A DNA stretch of 64,000 nucleotides, from positions 22,824,725 through 22,888,724 of the forward strand of contig OX419344.1 in NCBI GenBank assembly GCA_948470475.1, read 5' to 3'. Below, one piece after another: positions 35,201 through 50,179 of the stretch; within the stretch, counting starts at the first letter, position 1, and each line of letters begins with the position of its first letter. This DNA comes from Galaxea fascicularis. Taxonomy: Eukaryota > Cnidaria > Anthozoa > Scleractinia > Euphylliidae. A model generated the notes under the pieces. It saw nothing but the letters and a program-made list of their open reading frames with translations, had not been told where the DNA came from and did no database searches. The position numbers and the translations under genes were made by a program.

Positions 35201-38200
35201 GAGAGAGCCCGCACAATGCAACAACTGCTAAAATTGGGTAAAACAACAGACCCGAAAGCAATATAAATCGACAAAGTATTTTGGTCAGCTTCTTTTTAGC
35301 CTTGACATATATTTCCGCCGTAAATCACTCTTGTTCGCTACAAATGCCAGCGCCGTTAACAGTGTTTTCATAGTGGATGTTGTTGAAGAGTGCAATGAGG
35401 TCTACTTGCACTTGTTTTGATATTTGCACAACATATATTAACACCATAAATTAACGGTATGACGCGCATGGAACTCGTTGGGCAAACTAAGCCAGATTTA
35501 TTTGAAGAGTGGGAAAAACTGGAGTATCAGGAGAAACAATCTTAGAGAAAAGACAAAGCCAAACTCATTTACGACCGACGTCGAGTGTTTTCACTCTTCA
35601 CAAATCATCCTTCTTGCCCTTCAAAAGGCACCTCATCTGTGCCGTCGAATTGGATATCAGGCTCCACGAGGCAACTGTGCGATAATTTTCAACATGAGAC
35701 TGTTTGTTCACATGTGAAGAGGATCTGCTATAAAGATACCTGGTAACGGTGTGTTCTCAGGTTCAGCGCTAGTGTACCAGATATTCCAGTCTCTTGGGTA
35801 TTGTTCAAACGATGTTACGACTCCATGGAAGTTGGGTAGTCTGACAATCAAACAAACAGACATCTGTGAAATAAACTCAAAAATGGAAGCAGGTTTTAAA
35901 GTTTCGTTTGAGGTTGTTAATACAGCAGAATGAACCTAAAAACAAGTTCCCTTCTTAACCACACGCTGTGACTTCCGCTTTGAAACATTTTGTGTGGGGC
36001 ACTGTTAGATATAAATAGGTCCACAATCTGTTCTGTCAACTTATTCGCGAAGCATATAAAGTTTGAACAGTAGTCTACAAGCAAGCACTTCGACTCGAGT
36101 AATTACTAAGCGGAACTTCTTTGTAAGCGCAAAAGAAAATCTCACGCGCGAAGACGGATGAAACTGTTCTTTTAACCCTTCACTAGCCAGGTGAAGAAGC
36201 TATTTCAGCAAACATTGTAACAACTTACTTGTCAAGCTCTGTTATGTTATCCCATGAGCTTTCATTGAGCCACTGAGTACAAGGATTGTCCATTTGTCCC
36301 TCCCTGTCCAAAACCTTAAATAAGGTGAAACCAATTTTAAGCGCTCCTCGTTTTCCACATTGGGTTAGTCAATACATCAGGCACATTGGTTGCGCTCATA
36401 TCTACCACAGTTAACACCCAAGTTACGTAATACCAGACGAGACTACTGTAAGTGAAAGCCATAACTTTCTCATGGCAGTTAGAACAGAACGTGTCACATA
36501 ACGGAAATTAACTAAATTTACAGCTGCACAAATACGGTAGTAATAACCGTGCGGTAATAAGCGGTAACCTCACACAGTTTTACCATAGTAACCTATTTCC
36601 AATGTGCTAGAAAATGTAGTCAGCCAACTTTGAAATTTCTGTATCCTACTTTTTGAAGAGACCTAACAAGACTTACCACGCCACCTCTAAGAAAGAAGTT
36701 GTATTCGTCCATGTTAAGTTTTCCAGCAGCTTCAAGTATTTTAGAGCACATTTGGAAAGAAAACAATAACTTATGGCGTTCAAACAATCCACGACAGGTG
36801 TACCTGAAAAACAATACAGAAAACAATGATATGCTCATAAGCAACAATCTTGAAATCTGCTCAGATTTGCCTCCCTTTGGAATAACGCCTTGATTATGTT
36901 CAAAGATAATTGCGCTACATTTCCATGCACAACATGTAGTATAGTAAAGTCGGTCTTAACTCTTTTTAAAACCTGCTTCATCATGTGTTAGTACAAACAA
37001 CAAGAACTGTAATGCAGTCCGTCGCTCAGTTCGTTATCCTTAGCTGACTGAACAATAACTCCTAAAGATGACTCGTAGTAGGTTACAATGGGTTGAATTT
37101 GGCCGAGATGAATCTTAATGCTGGAAATCGCCTGTGTAAGCCCTTTTCAAATTAATATATATATTTATAATTTGTATAAATATTTCGTTATTGATACTAT
37201 ACAACGGTTTCACAAATTTCTAGCGTTCTTAATAAGGTTCTCCATACTACGTTTTCTAGTAAAACAAAATCAGGGTGTTTAGGGGAGCAGGGTTGGCGTA
37301 GTGGTGAGCGCTCGCCTTCCACCAGTGTGGCCCGGGTTCGATTCCCGGACTCGACGTCATAAGTGGGTTGAGTTTGTTGTTGGTTCTCTACTCTGCTCCG
37401 AGAGGTTTTTCTGCGGGTACTCCGGTTTTCCCCCCTCCTCAAAAACCAACATTTCCAAATTCCAATTCGATCCGGATGCAGGACCTCCCCGAAAACCACT
37501 TCGGTGAGTGGAGCTTCCTGGGTAAATGTCATGATTTAATCGTTCGAACGATCCCAAAATATAACATCTTTTTACGCAACACCTACTTGTAGACAGCGTA
37601 GGTATGGTAGTCATTCAAGTTCTGTATTCGTATCTCCAGGTTGGGACTGCGCTGGCTCTTCTCAATGGAGTTGTTAAAGAGATCAATGTACGCATCGAGA
37701 GAGAACTGGTACATAGGATCGATCTTACCCATGTCATTCAGGACAAAAAACAGGATCGAAGCTCGCTGTGCGCATGGGCGGTAACCCTGGAGACAAAACA
37801 AGTCAGGTTGGAACATCTTGAGACTGTTTATTTTAAAATACAGTAACTTTGCATCCCTGCGAATAAAATAACTTGTGTGTTTTTTTTTTATAAAACAAAA
37901 CTAATTCAACATTCGTACCTCTCTGGCGGCATCAATCTTGATCTCAGTCTGTTCGCTGACCTGCAGCTGCTCAGCCACTTCCTGTGAGGTGGTTTTGGAT
38001 GAGTTCAGGGTGTTTACCAGCTGTTCGTCATCCAGTAACGAGCCTTGGGCTGTTTGCAGCAACCTGACACAGAAAAGACCATTTGACGATTAGTTGTAAA
38101 ATGTGCTAATTGTTACGACATCCACCCAACCTCAGTTGACTGCCAGTGGACGACCTACTTTGCACTAATTCTTTCCTGATACGAGACTATCCAAGGGCCT

Positions 38201-39788
38201 TATGAAAATAAAAATAGAATTAAGTAGACGGATGAATGGGTTAAGTAGGCAGGGGTTTCAAAAAGAAAAAAAGTAGCAGGAGGATATTCAGAAGTACCTG
38301 CCAGAGGACTATTGCGCCGCGATAGCAGCACAGTGCGGCAGAGCTGAGGTTTGTGCTGAAGTATCCGGCGCAAACGCTTAAAGTAGCCAGTGACCTGCCT
38401 CGGGCGCCGGCTTAAATTGAAAATCCTGAGTAGGTGGGTACAGATTATGATGACCGCAAAACTCCCGGACGCACTTTCCGGCAATCCGGGGCAAAATTAG
38501 CCGGCACAAACTGGTCTGACAGCCGGCGGATTTACCACTCGCTACTGGCTCCTAATGACGACCCGGTATAATGGTCTGTTTTTGTGGATTCCTTGGTCTG
38601 GCCCTTCAGGCTTGATCGCACGTCTGGGGACTTAATACCTCGACACCTATCTTCCACGCTTACTGGCTAACAAATGCAAGAATAGGGCAAGCACATACCT
38701 CAAAATCTCGTCTTCTAACTCCTCGAGTTTCTTTTTATTTGCAGCAATGTTAATAACAAGTGCATCTTTCTGCTCTTCCAGCTCTGGTCTTTCTTTACGG
38801 ACGACGATACCAAGTAGCTGCGCCTCAAGACCTAAGAAGCACAACAAACAAACTTTACACAGGAACACAAACTAATGCTACAGGGTGAACTACCCATAGG
38901 TCATGTTTGATATACGAGTTTCCTCAACGACTATCTACTGTAAAAAAAAGTGCTATTCACTGTTCAAAGACGATCTCACGGTACGCACCTTGCTCTTTGA
39001 CAGCGAAGTTGACAATAGTTGTTTTGGTTGAGATCTCCGGAGTGTAGTGAGGGTTACTCAGTTTTGTTGTGATATAGAAGTGGAAATCAGGGCTGTACTC
39101 CACCTCCTTGTCACCCAGACGAATCAACAACCGACCACCTATACGTGGAAAGTGTCAAATACCAATAAGTTAAACTATAGCCCACTCTCAAGATCTCATT
39201 TCTTTTATCCCCACAGGTACACTAGTCTCCTTCGCAGACGCTCTTTTGGCTCATCACGCAATCTTTCCTCCCCAACAAACAAAGATTGCGTGACGAGCCA
39301 AAAGAGCGTCTCGAAGGAGACTACAAGTGGACCTGAGTACCAGTGGGAACGTGAGCCATGGGCATATAAATCCATAATCTTCTACGAAAGTCCAACGAGA
39401 GAGACGAACTTCTGTGAAACTATTAAAAGAAAGCATGAAGCTAACCTGAAATTTTGGATGGTGAGTGATGGGAAACGTGTCTTCAAAGGCAAAAACCTCC
39501 CATACGGGCATATGACTATTTGAAGCAGAAGGTACTTATACTTGCGCTCATTGGGAAACACATGGGGGCACACAATTCTCTACAAATATTTCTTACGGTG
39601 CTACCAAGAGTTCCTTAAAATATCAAGACATTATATCTCATTCAGGAAATCGTTCCCTCAATACTCATGACCCTTGCATTTGGGCTTTAAAGGGTTGTCA
39701 TATCGCAAAGGTGTGAAACATGCGACCACAAACCTGATTTTATAATTGACTTGTTGAGAATTGGAGCTAAAGATGGATCTAACTCTTC
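27852..39788 (-). CDS. DNAH2: DNAH2 part 8: AAA6 and C-terminal domain, exons 48-69
   Basis: Exons 39734-39788, 38989-39138, 38699-38831, 37919-38063, 37587-37786, 36677-36803, 36229-36314, 35740-35840, 35071-35185, 34844-34934, 34472-34597, 33146-33337, 32276-32539, 31284-31396, 31116-31173, 30612-30703, 30308-30383, 30108-30224, 29373-29522, 28926-29177, 28508-28658 and 27852-28006 encode residues 2018-2999. Family blocks include [17 protein letters not shown] [72 protein letters not shown] [42 protein letters not shown] and the final [15 protein letters not shown]. The 55-nt exon 48 is the shortest and is easy to miss. Confidence 0.94.
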
Positions 39789-42700
39789 CTGGAAAAAAAA
39801 TAGGAGAAAAACGTCCATAAAATAAACGTTAAACCTGTGTCAAATATGTTACGTGTTGAGACTACTGGAATCCAAGAGAGTAATAAAAAAATAAATAAGA
39901 AAATTTTTTTTGAACCGCGCAAACTCAAAGTACGTTTACAAATGCACCTTACAAAGAAAGCTTTACAATTCAAAATTCTTTACAATTGGTGGAAGGTGAG
40001 CGTTCTCACCACTATGCCAGCCCTGCTCCCCAATATTACAAACTGGGCACGATAAAACTGTTGGGGTGGGGTGGGGTGGGGTGGGGGGTAGGGGGATCTC
40101 ATCAGCTCACTGCTCAAACATGAAGTAAGTTCAGCAGTACTGTTTACAAATCCACCAAGACGTCAGAGAAGAAGAATCAGGAACAAGAAGCAGAAAAAAA
40201 ATCGTACACAAAATGCCGCGCAGAGGGACAGACTTGCACTTACTTGCACATTCTGCAGTAGAACCGGATTGCCAAACTGAATGGAGTTTTCCAATGTCCG
40301 CAGATAATCGGACTGTTGTAAGTCAATGATCTTCAGACCCTAAAAAAGATTCGCCCAACAGTTATCAGTTTTTTTACTTATCACCTGTGTAGGTGGAAAA
40401 AATGAAAGCACTGTACAACAGCGTGCAACATGCCATTTGTGAATCAATTCAGCACTAACCTTCTTAGTTTCCATGTTTTTGATCCATTTGATGGCTTGTC
40501 CTTGTGGATCAATCATTAGCGGCCACCTACACGAGACAAAAGTATGACAATAAATAAATAGTCACAACTTCTTACTCATGGCTCTTTGACGGTACTCATG
40601 GAGGTCGTGATCTGCATTGATTTTGCATTATCTTATGCGGGGTGCTATGGCTTGAATGGCAGGCGTAAATGGGGAGGGGGTGGGGAGGGAGAAAACGAGA
40701 GAAAAATGATCCCCTCCCCTTTTACGCCTGCCATTCAAGGAATAGCACCCCGCATAAGATAATGCATGGGCCGGCTTATGAGGCATTGAGACCCACTCAG
40801 AATGTGTGCAATATTAACATTTTCTTTAAAAAAGTACAGTACCTGCTCCCACGAGTCACCATAACACCATTCTCTGTTGAAAAAGAGTCGGAAGGTAAAC
40901 CCTGCAAAACAAAAATGTACTATATTAGTTGATTGCTTGTACTCAGTCTCTAACAGGCGTTTTGTAGCACAGTTTCAGTCGAAACTGTCAGTTGCAGTGA
41001 GCAAGTGGAGAACGTTTATTACCAAATAATTGTAGTTTACCCGGTAGCTTGTAGTTGTTTAGTTGTCATTTATTAGGTATAGCTGTCCTGTCTTTCTATT
41101 TTCTTTTTTTTTTTTTTTGCTTTTTGTTATATTCTTGTAAAGAAATCTATTCAAATAAAAAATCAATAAAATACAAAAAAAAAGTGAGCATTGCACAAAC
41201 CTGTATGTTCCACTCCCTGACAGTGGTCGGTTTTGCCAGGAAGTTTGAGAATGAGAAATGGGGATTACAAGCGACATTTAACTGGCGGACCTGAGAGAGA
41301 GAGAAAGATTATTGATTAATTGGTGATATCAGATCCCGTTTACAATACTGTATATTGCAGTCTAAGAGGATGTCTTATAATTAAGCTAGACTGCACCTGA
41401 GCCAGCCAAGTTTTCTCCACCAGTTCGTCCCTGTAGTTTGACAGGAAAGGTCCAGCATAGGACAAGAAGGCAGCAGCAATCAAACAGTCTCCAACTAGGT
41501 AACCAATGTTCTCTTCCAAAATCTGAAAATGATTCACAGATAAACTTAGTAAGAGAAGCGCAGAGACACACTAACACGTTACCAGGGGTATGTCGATCTG
41601 CGAGTCCTGCAGGAAAATACGATAAACAGTAATCGGTAGCTTTAGCTGCTAGGCAAAAATTTGGTTTTATCAACGGAGTTGATAATGTAAAATTGACCAC
41701 GGTGCAGGGATTCTAAAACCTGACGTTTCGAGCGAGCATTTGCCCTTCGTCAGAACGAATCGACGAGGGGCTAACGCTCGAAACGTCAGCTTTTAGAATC
41801 CCTGTACGGTGGTCAATTTTACATTATGAACTCCGTTGATAAAACCAAATTTTTGCGTGCAACTGCCCCACCGACGCAGCACCCCCTTTAACGGCTATGG
41901 CCTCACTTCGGAATGACCTAAACACTACTACAGTCTCAAAATTAAAATAATAATAAGAACAATAATGATTTATTCCTTATTAGGCGCAAATTAGCATGTG
42001 AATATGATCTGCAGTGCCAGGTCAATTATGCCAATTATGCCAACACAGCATTCAACCCTTTAAACCTTAATATCAGAATGTATATTCTCCATACTGTTCT
42101 CCGTACATTTCTATGGTAATGATGAGGAGAATTTGTTAAACAATCAAGAATTTTGTCACTTGTTGATCACTCACATGGAGCCTGGAAAGGTGAGTCTTGA
42201 GAGCAATTACCAACTATTTGACATTGTTCTGTACAGAAATACAATTATGAAGAAAGTCTCTACAAGTAACGACCTTCTCTGTGTTTCCCTCACCTTAACA
42301 CTGGCTTCCCAGCGGTCTCTCTCCCCTGCGAGTCCAGACACCAGTTTACCAGCTCTTTCCAGTTTTAACTCGGTGATCTCAGCTTTCTTTCTCAGCTCTT
42401 CTTTCTGCGCAGATTTCTCGTCATACTGCCTTTTGAGCTCCTCCATTCGATCAGTCACCTGTTGAGTCGATCACAAAACGATTGGCTTTCCCCAAAGCAG
42501 CACGTTAAAACCACAAGCATAGCTTCTGTATTATCGTCATTTTAGTAAACCCGATCCACAACAGACCTGACATCAACAGGTATCTTCTCTTAACTGGTCT
42601 TCTCATATTTCGTATACTATTAGTTCAGACATCAAGACATTCTACATTTAATGATCATTTCCTTTATTCTCATAACCTGTGTGTTAGTATGATGATACTG

Positions 42701-45700
42701 TAAGGAGAAACTAGTCTCTGGTCACTGCATGACAGTTCCTGTCGCTGCACAGCAGCATTTCTCTACCTACCTCCTTTAGCTTGGCTTTAGCGTCTGCTAA
42801 CACGGCCTGTTTTTCCTGCAGCTGCGAAGTAGCCTGGGCCAGCCTCTGTTTCTTTGGTTCCACTACTCTGTAGATTCGTCCGTACACCTCCATTGCTCGT
42901 ACCCACATACACAGGGATTTGGCTGCTAACGACACTCGGCCAATGATCTCGGGCTGAAAATCCGCTTGGGAACAATACGTGCCGATTTTCTTCAAGATTC
43001 TATCCGTCATGTTGTCTTTGTCGTAGTTAACAAGCTGTTTAATGAAGTTTTGATCACCTGTAAAGAGTACGGAAAGATACAACACTATTTATAAAAGTAT
43101 ATACTCTAAGATTCAATGCTCAGTCGACCTTAACTTTTTAACAAACTAGTCCATGGGCTAGTGGAGTCTAATATATACAAGCCAAATGGAGTCATTTGGT
43201 GGCCAAGCATCGATGGCCTCTCAAGACCAATACTGCGATTAGCCTATATCGACGAATTTTTTTCATTTGTTTTTTGGGAATAATTTAACTCAAAACCAGT
43301 TCACCAAAACCTCTTCTATTAAAAGTAGCCCAGTGGCCAGTGGTTCTCAAATTTTACTAACCCACACCAAATTTCTACTAGTCCTGGGCTAGAGGACTAC
43401 CACTAAGGTCAAGTACTGTTTATCATTTTACAGGAATATGTACGAGGTTTCAGGACTTCCATGAACGACCAAGTGGTGCCACATTACGTATAAAACCAGT
43501 CGTAAGCAACCTCCGATAATAATCATTTATGTCCTTACCCAGCTGTCTCTTGGCCTCAGCCCAGGTAGGCTCCCCGCCTCGCAGGATCATAACAGCTTCC
43601 ATGACTTTCTCAACTAAGGCAGGTGGTCTTCCGTATGATTTGATCTCTGTCATATCCTTCTTGTTGAGTGACTCCAATGCCTTGGTGGCCTCTGCCAGCG
43701 CCGGTAAAGCTTCGTCCAGGTCATGCTGAGCATTATCTGCCATCACCCGACATTTGTCCTCCTCTTCGGCAATTTTCTCGCTCCTGGCTTGCACAATCTA
43801 GAAAGAAAACATAGCGCGCATGTTTGTGCATACCTTTGTCGTGTTAGTTGATCGAAACCTTTGTAGTTACAGAACCAACTAAATCAGACGCATACAACTT
43901 CCATGCTTCTGGACTAGACTCAAAAGAAAAAAACTTTCCTGACCTTTTGCTGGTCATCTGCATCTCTTTTCTGCTGTACAATAACTACAAGGTATTCTTC
44001 GCACTGCTTTTGAAACTGCGCCACTTTCGTTTTAGCTTCCTCCAACTCAATCGACATGGATTCCACCTGAGAAGAAATACAACCAATGACTTCCATTCAA
44101 ATGAAAATTGTTTCTTAAACTTAAACTTTCTTTAACTTAATTGTTTCTTAAACTTAAACTCGTCGTCGATTGATGAGCTTGGAAGCTAGTGCCATAGAGG
44201 TAAGCGGGATCCTAAGCAATTCAGGCGCAACCCCGTGAGCGGGAACCACCCCAGCGAGCAGCCGCAAACAGGCACCGTCACATACCATACTTACCAACCT
44301 TAACCACTAACGGATGGGAGGGAACGGGACCAGAATCCGCAAAAAGAACTAAGCAAAGGCTGAATTAATCTGCAAAGACTCGCAACAGCTGAATGAATCG
44401 GCAAATATTGGCAAACAATGATCCGCAGTGTTCGCTTGAAGTCTAGCACATGCAATCCGTCCCTGCAAATTCTACGGGTGCCCACCCAGCAGATTACTGA
44501 CACAAATGAGCAAGACCGCTGGCAGCATTGACTCGAGTTAACCTCGCCTAAATTGCATTTAGCCGCATTTAAATCTTTCCTGTGGCCTTCCTGTTGCGGG
44601 TAATTTTGCAAACTGAATTTTCTTTTGGGCTTTTGGATTGAAGAGGTTAGCAAGTGATTGAAGTCCATACCTTGGCCCTGGTATCATCAATTTTGTCCAA
44701 GCCATTCCTCAATTTGCTTGCTGCATCTCCCAGTTCCTTTCTCTTCTCATGAAGCAAACTAAACAGTGAAACAAAACTAGCGGGTGAGTGAATTTCCTAG
44801 ATTTAATATTTTACAAGCCAGTTGAATACTGTCACTACTTAACAGAAGTGGAGGAAAGACTAGACAAGAAACGGAGGCCTGAGAAGGAGATGCCGTTTTT
44901 AAGACGACAAGAAGTGAAAAAGTTATCAAAAACACACTGCACAACAGTCAACTCGCAGTGTTTGGTACTCCAGCACTAACTGACACGACTGACAACCATT
45001 GCCATGCAGTGCAGCTACTAACTTACGTTTTGTATCCAGACACTAGCTCCAGGTAGTTGGTTGGTGTGACGTAGTTGTGACGCTTGACTTCAAGCAACAT
45101 TCTTTGGCTGGTCTCCACTACAGATCGGTGAACGGTCACAAAAATCTTGGCCACATTGCCTTTGGTCTGTAAAATGGAACACAGATCACATTTGCACATA
45201 AATTAAACTGTTCACAATTTGCTCATAATTCTAATGTGTGGGTGTAGCTTCAGAGTACGCGTATGACCATTCAGGTGAAAGCCGCTGTGTAATGATTAAC
45301 TGTTGAATTGCTAGTAAGGCAGTTTTCAACTGAGTGTCGTAAAACCAGAACCAAAGCAATTACTTCAGCTAATTACAACAGACCGAAAAAGTGCAGTCAG
45401 TCAGACATGTAACCACATTAAAGCGCGGGAAAACCGCGCGTATTTCTTTTGATTGGTTGAAAAAGTGGCGCGAGTTTCCGGCCAATCACAGAGCGAAGCA
45501 CTACAAAACCAAAGCAAACGCAATGAACTTTCGATGTTCAATTGAAAAACGCTCTATTAACATTTTTTTTTACCAAAAACGTACTCTGTTAGCTTCGACA
45601 GTCACTTAAAAGGTTAAATTAACTGGGTCATTATTTCGTACCTCCTCATCGCCCAGGTCCATACTTTCTAAGTACTTCTCAGCCACCTCCAAAAGTGCAT

Positions 45701-48700
45701 CCTGGGGCCATTCGCTAAACCAATCAATTGTGGTGCAGTTGACAAAGGCTGGGTACATACGGATGCGGTTCCTAACAATGAGAAAATTAAACAGGGAAAG
45801 GCATTTAGAAGGACAGTACAGTAGAGGATCGCGTACAGCTGTTTTCGTGTACGAAGTAAATACATCTCTTGGCCGTAAAGCGCAGACACCAATAATGCGC
45901 ATGTGGACAAAAATTCTCGAAGTGTGGCCATCCAAACGAAAGGTATGGGCGACTAACGTCGCTGTCTTTTTCCTGTGAGAGTTGGCTCCAGATAAATGTC
46001 GAAGAATCAAATATATTTCAGGATTGTATGGACAATCATGCAAATAAGAGTATTGAGGAAGGCCAAAAATTTAGAGAGCGCAATCTTCGTGCTGATGATG
46101 TAGCTAGGATTTCGATCCATACAAACAGTGAGATGTGAACAACTGTGCAAACCCTTTGGTTTAGATAGTTGAGATGTGAGGTACACCCGACGAAAAAAGT
46201 GCGAACCTAGATAAAGCAGGACACTGACACCAGCTCTTCCTACCTGAAAGGATCCCCCACTGGACTCATACACAGAATGATGTGCAGATTACTCCTGACT
46301 CGCTCAATAAAGAAGTTGAACATGGTCTCTGGAGTGTCAAAGATACCTTCATTACGAGCTTCCTCTGACAGTGCAGAGCGGACCTTAGGAGAAATAATGC
46401 TGACTCTTAAATCCTGCTAAGTCTCCAATTCAAAAAGAGACTTCATCATCATAAAAAAGAAAAATCGTATTGCTTTTCTAACGTCCTTCCCAGGTTCTCT
46501 CTCTCTCGCTCTCGTCCAGGGGACGGGAAGAAGAGAGAACCTGGGAGCGATGGTGACTGCTTTTCGTAAACAACTAACTTATTTCTAAGTTCCCCTCTCT
46601 CAAACATTTGGATGAAAAAGCCGGACCGAAACAACTATCCATCCACTCACCTCTTCAAACTCTTCAGGTTTGTACAGATTTGGAACCTCTCCACTACTGA
46701 GAATGTTACTGATGTCTTCCAGGAAAGATTCTTCCAAGGCTTGCGTGTCATTGAACAGAAACACTGTTGGCTTGTTCTCCACACCAGTCAGAAAGTACAA
46801 GCGCTTCAAATCTAATGAACATCATCAACAGTATTTACAACTTGGGTAGTAATGATTAGTCCTTTACCTTACACAAAGAAATGTCATTATAGAACATTTG
46901 TATCATGTTGTTCTTCAATTGAAGCACATATGTACTGGCTGTACAGGGGTTTCGATTGGGGTCGGGTCCCGAACGTAACGTCCTGGACCCGGTTGTTCGA
47001 AAGCCGATTAACCTAATCCAGGATTAGCGTAAACTTTGGTTGCAGTTTTTAACTACTGGATGAAAGTTGTTTCCGCTGCTTTTTGTTTTTCCGGATTGGC
47101 TTCCCCTAATCTAGAATGTTGCAGAATATCAGCATTGAACAACGTTTGGGGACAGAGAAATAAGCTCCTTGATTAATTTTTAATCTTGGATTAGCATTAA
47201 TCGGCTTTCGAACAACCGGGCCCTGTTGTTTGATATGTACCGTCCCGTAGTTCACATCAAATAATTATTTTTTGAAGTATGATGTCCGCTTGTGTTTCCT
47301 ATGAATCCAGTACTTCAAATGTTATCGACTTGAAACCCTGCCTGCAACTTGTTGGTCAATAGATGCTAAACAAAAGTTAATTTTACGAATATTTTATCTG
47401 ATCTTGTATCTACTGAACACGGCTCTGCGCAATAGCCCATTTAAAATGATGGAGACAACCGTGTTTTAAATAATTAAATAATAGTGATGATGGCGGTAGC
47501 ATGTGGTGATGGTGATGGTAATTTCCAGTCGTAACATTTTTTGATCAAATTAATGACCAACTAGAAATTATACCGTCCGTACTACGCACCGTCCCTGAAT
47601 TCATTTTTCCTGTAGTGCTTGGTAACCTCAATCTGGAACACTTTGAAGCCAATGATATAAGCTGACAGTCGGCTAAGACTCTGTCGTCCACTGCCTCCGA
47701 TGCCAATCAGTAGCATGTTACCACGCGGCTGGGCAATCACACGAATGATGCGAGTCACTAAAGGAAAAAGATGCAAATCAGAAAAAAATTTCATGTATGC
47801 AAGTTTTCTTTAGCTTTTTAAGATGCGAGATTTGGGCGCGCGTTCGCCATGCTTTGCGCAAACAAAGGTTAAAATTTTATTATGTTTTCAAAATCAAATT
47901 AAAACCGCTGCGCAAGCTTACATAACGTCAACTCCAAACTGACCTGATTGGTTCGTTTTTGCGCGCGCGTTTTTCTCCCTCTTTGTTATGTCACAGAGGA
48001 ATGTTTTTTTACTCTCAAAATAAAACTTTACGGATCAGACGTGCAATTTGAATACCAAAATTCGTTTGGACGGAACGGACCTTATTTCATTTTGTCACAG
48101 CAAAAAGGGAGTTGAAAGGTATGTTGACTAAATATTTCTTTTTAGAAACAAAAAGATGGGAGAAGGATTTGAGTGACCATTTCTCTGCGTTTGCGCTCTT
48201 TAGGACACAATTTTTTCCTTAAAACAGAAATGCAGGGCGTATTGGCGTAATTTACACGACAATTTGTGTCTCTTCGGAAATTTTCAGTTTAGTCACGACT
48301 TCGTAGATGTTGATCATCTCCATATAGAAATAGCAACTAATGCGACAATGGATGAACATTGTAAGAGGTGCATGATCATAAGAGATCAGAGTGCGTTGCT
48401 TCAGTGGCTGGGACAGAAATAAAGATACTTAAAAACCAACAATTTCCTTTCCTGCCTTACCATGTTCAATGGCATCTCTGAACAACACAAGATCCATGGC
48501 GATAACTCCAGGCTCCATGTTGTAATCTTCCAGTTGGTCCTCCATGTATTTCTTCAACGCTTTAAAGTCTACCATGTCTTCATAAACAGCTCCATCTTTC
48601 ATGAAGTCACCTGTTTTATCCAATCAAGTTACAAGTTCAGTCTTCAGTCACTTTTTAAACTCAAGACTGCTCCTAATGAAATCAGCTATTGACTTACCAA

Positions 48701-50145
48701 AGATTGGCGGTTGCTTATTGGGACACAGATTGTGAAAGGTCAGGTCAAACATGGTGCCAAGCTTGTCACTCAGTAATGACACAAAAGCTTCATGGTCTCC
48801 AGCATCAATAAGACGGTCAGAAAACACCCTGAAAATAATGACGGACACTTATAACCTGCAACGCGCGAGACAATGAAGTTTTTCTAAACGCGCTCTCTTC
48901 CGAAGAGACTGGAACAGACTGCTGGGCAGTTCTGACAAATGATTTGTCAGAACTGCCCAGCAAAACTGTACAGTTTTGCAAAAGGAATGTACCATTCAAA
49001 ATAGCTACTTTTGCAGATTCTTCACAATACATACCACTTCACTAAAGCAAGTATGCTTCATTTTGAAGCAACACAAGGGTTTCGTATACAAGATACCTTT
49101 TTTTCAAACTGGAGCATTGCATTTGAAACTGATAACCTGTTAAAGCAAACTTTACTATTATATCTCTTAGTTAGCATGCGCGCTGCGATTGGTCAAATTA
49201 GCGGGTCGTATTCCACTGCACGGCGCGTTAAATTTGAATGTGGAGGATTGACTTCAACTGGCCAAAGCGCGCTTGGACCATAAATCAACGGTAAAAAACC
49301 CGGTCCGTAACTTACACTCGGTTAGTAAGAGGTATATCTCTCACCTGAAGCACTCATGGACCCACAGTCTGGAAATGGCGGTCTTTGTGTCATGGAAGTC
49401 TTTGTTGGCACGCAGTAAGCCTTGGAACACCTATCACGATACCAATCAAGAAGATCGTTCAACAGTGTCATAGTGGCTTTTAACTGAGTGTCTTACAACC
49501 AAAACAAAAGCAATTACTCTGACCAATCTCAAGAGGCAAAGACAGCTCAATGAACCAATCAGAATTTGAAGTAATTGCAAGCAACCTGCGCCAAGCGCAG
49601 GAAAATGCGCGCGAAACAATCCATTGGTTGGGTCTTGCTTCTCACTGGAAAAAGGCGCGAGTTTTGTCAACCAATCACAGAGCGAAGAAAAGTACAACCA
49701 AAGCAAACGCGAATTGACTTCGACTTACACTGAATTGAAAACCGCTCTAAACACACAATAAATGAAAGTTAGTACATCATGTTACAGTGCGACTATTTCA
49801 ACCAAGGCCACCTAAGAAAATTTCCTACAACCTAGCCAATAAAAATCTCACATCGAAACAATGGATTTTGACAAAACTAATTATCATTCGATGAATATTT
49901 TCCCCCCTTTTCATTGACTGAGAACCCACCACGTGACCTGCAAATAACTGCCTACAAATAATGATCTGCTCATGCGTAATATCGTCTAAATGCGTTTTTG
50001 CTGCAATATTCTGCTCATGCGCAATTGTAACCACGCTAGAATAAATTATTTAACTGAGAAGGAAACCAATTGATTTCTGCCAGCAGCGCACACTTACCGC
50101 TTCCCAAAAAAAAAAGTATCAAAACAAACTTGGTGATCGAATGAT

Positions 50146-50179
<34 letters not shown>

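Larger units (their letters stand above)
41653..41856. repeat. Inverted pair of Penelope-type retroelement ends
   Basis: About 95 bp at the left is mirrored at the right: GCAAAAATTTGGTTTTATCA at the outer edge, then GTAAAATTGACCAC and the hammerhead-like motif, meeting near 41757. Two hammerhead-like motifs thus face each other. Intron between DNAH2 exons 42 and 43. Confidence 0.65.

Noticed and set aside
39047..39523. A 158-residue plus-strand frame
   Set aside because: It runs antisense over DNAH2 exon 49 and through a hairpin MITE, and has no recognisable domain.
45606..46043. A 145-residue minus-strand frame as an independent gene
   Set aside because: Only the end, 45642-45771, is coding (DNAH2 exon 36); the rest is read-through into the intron.
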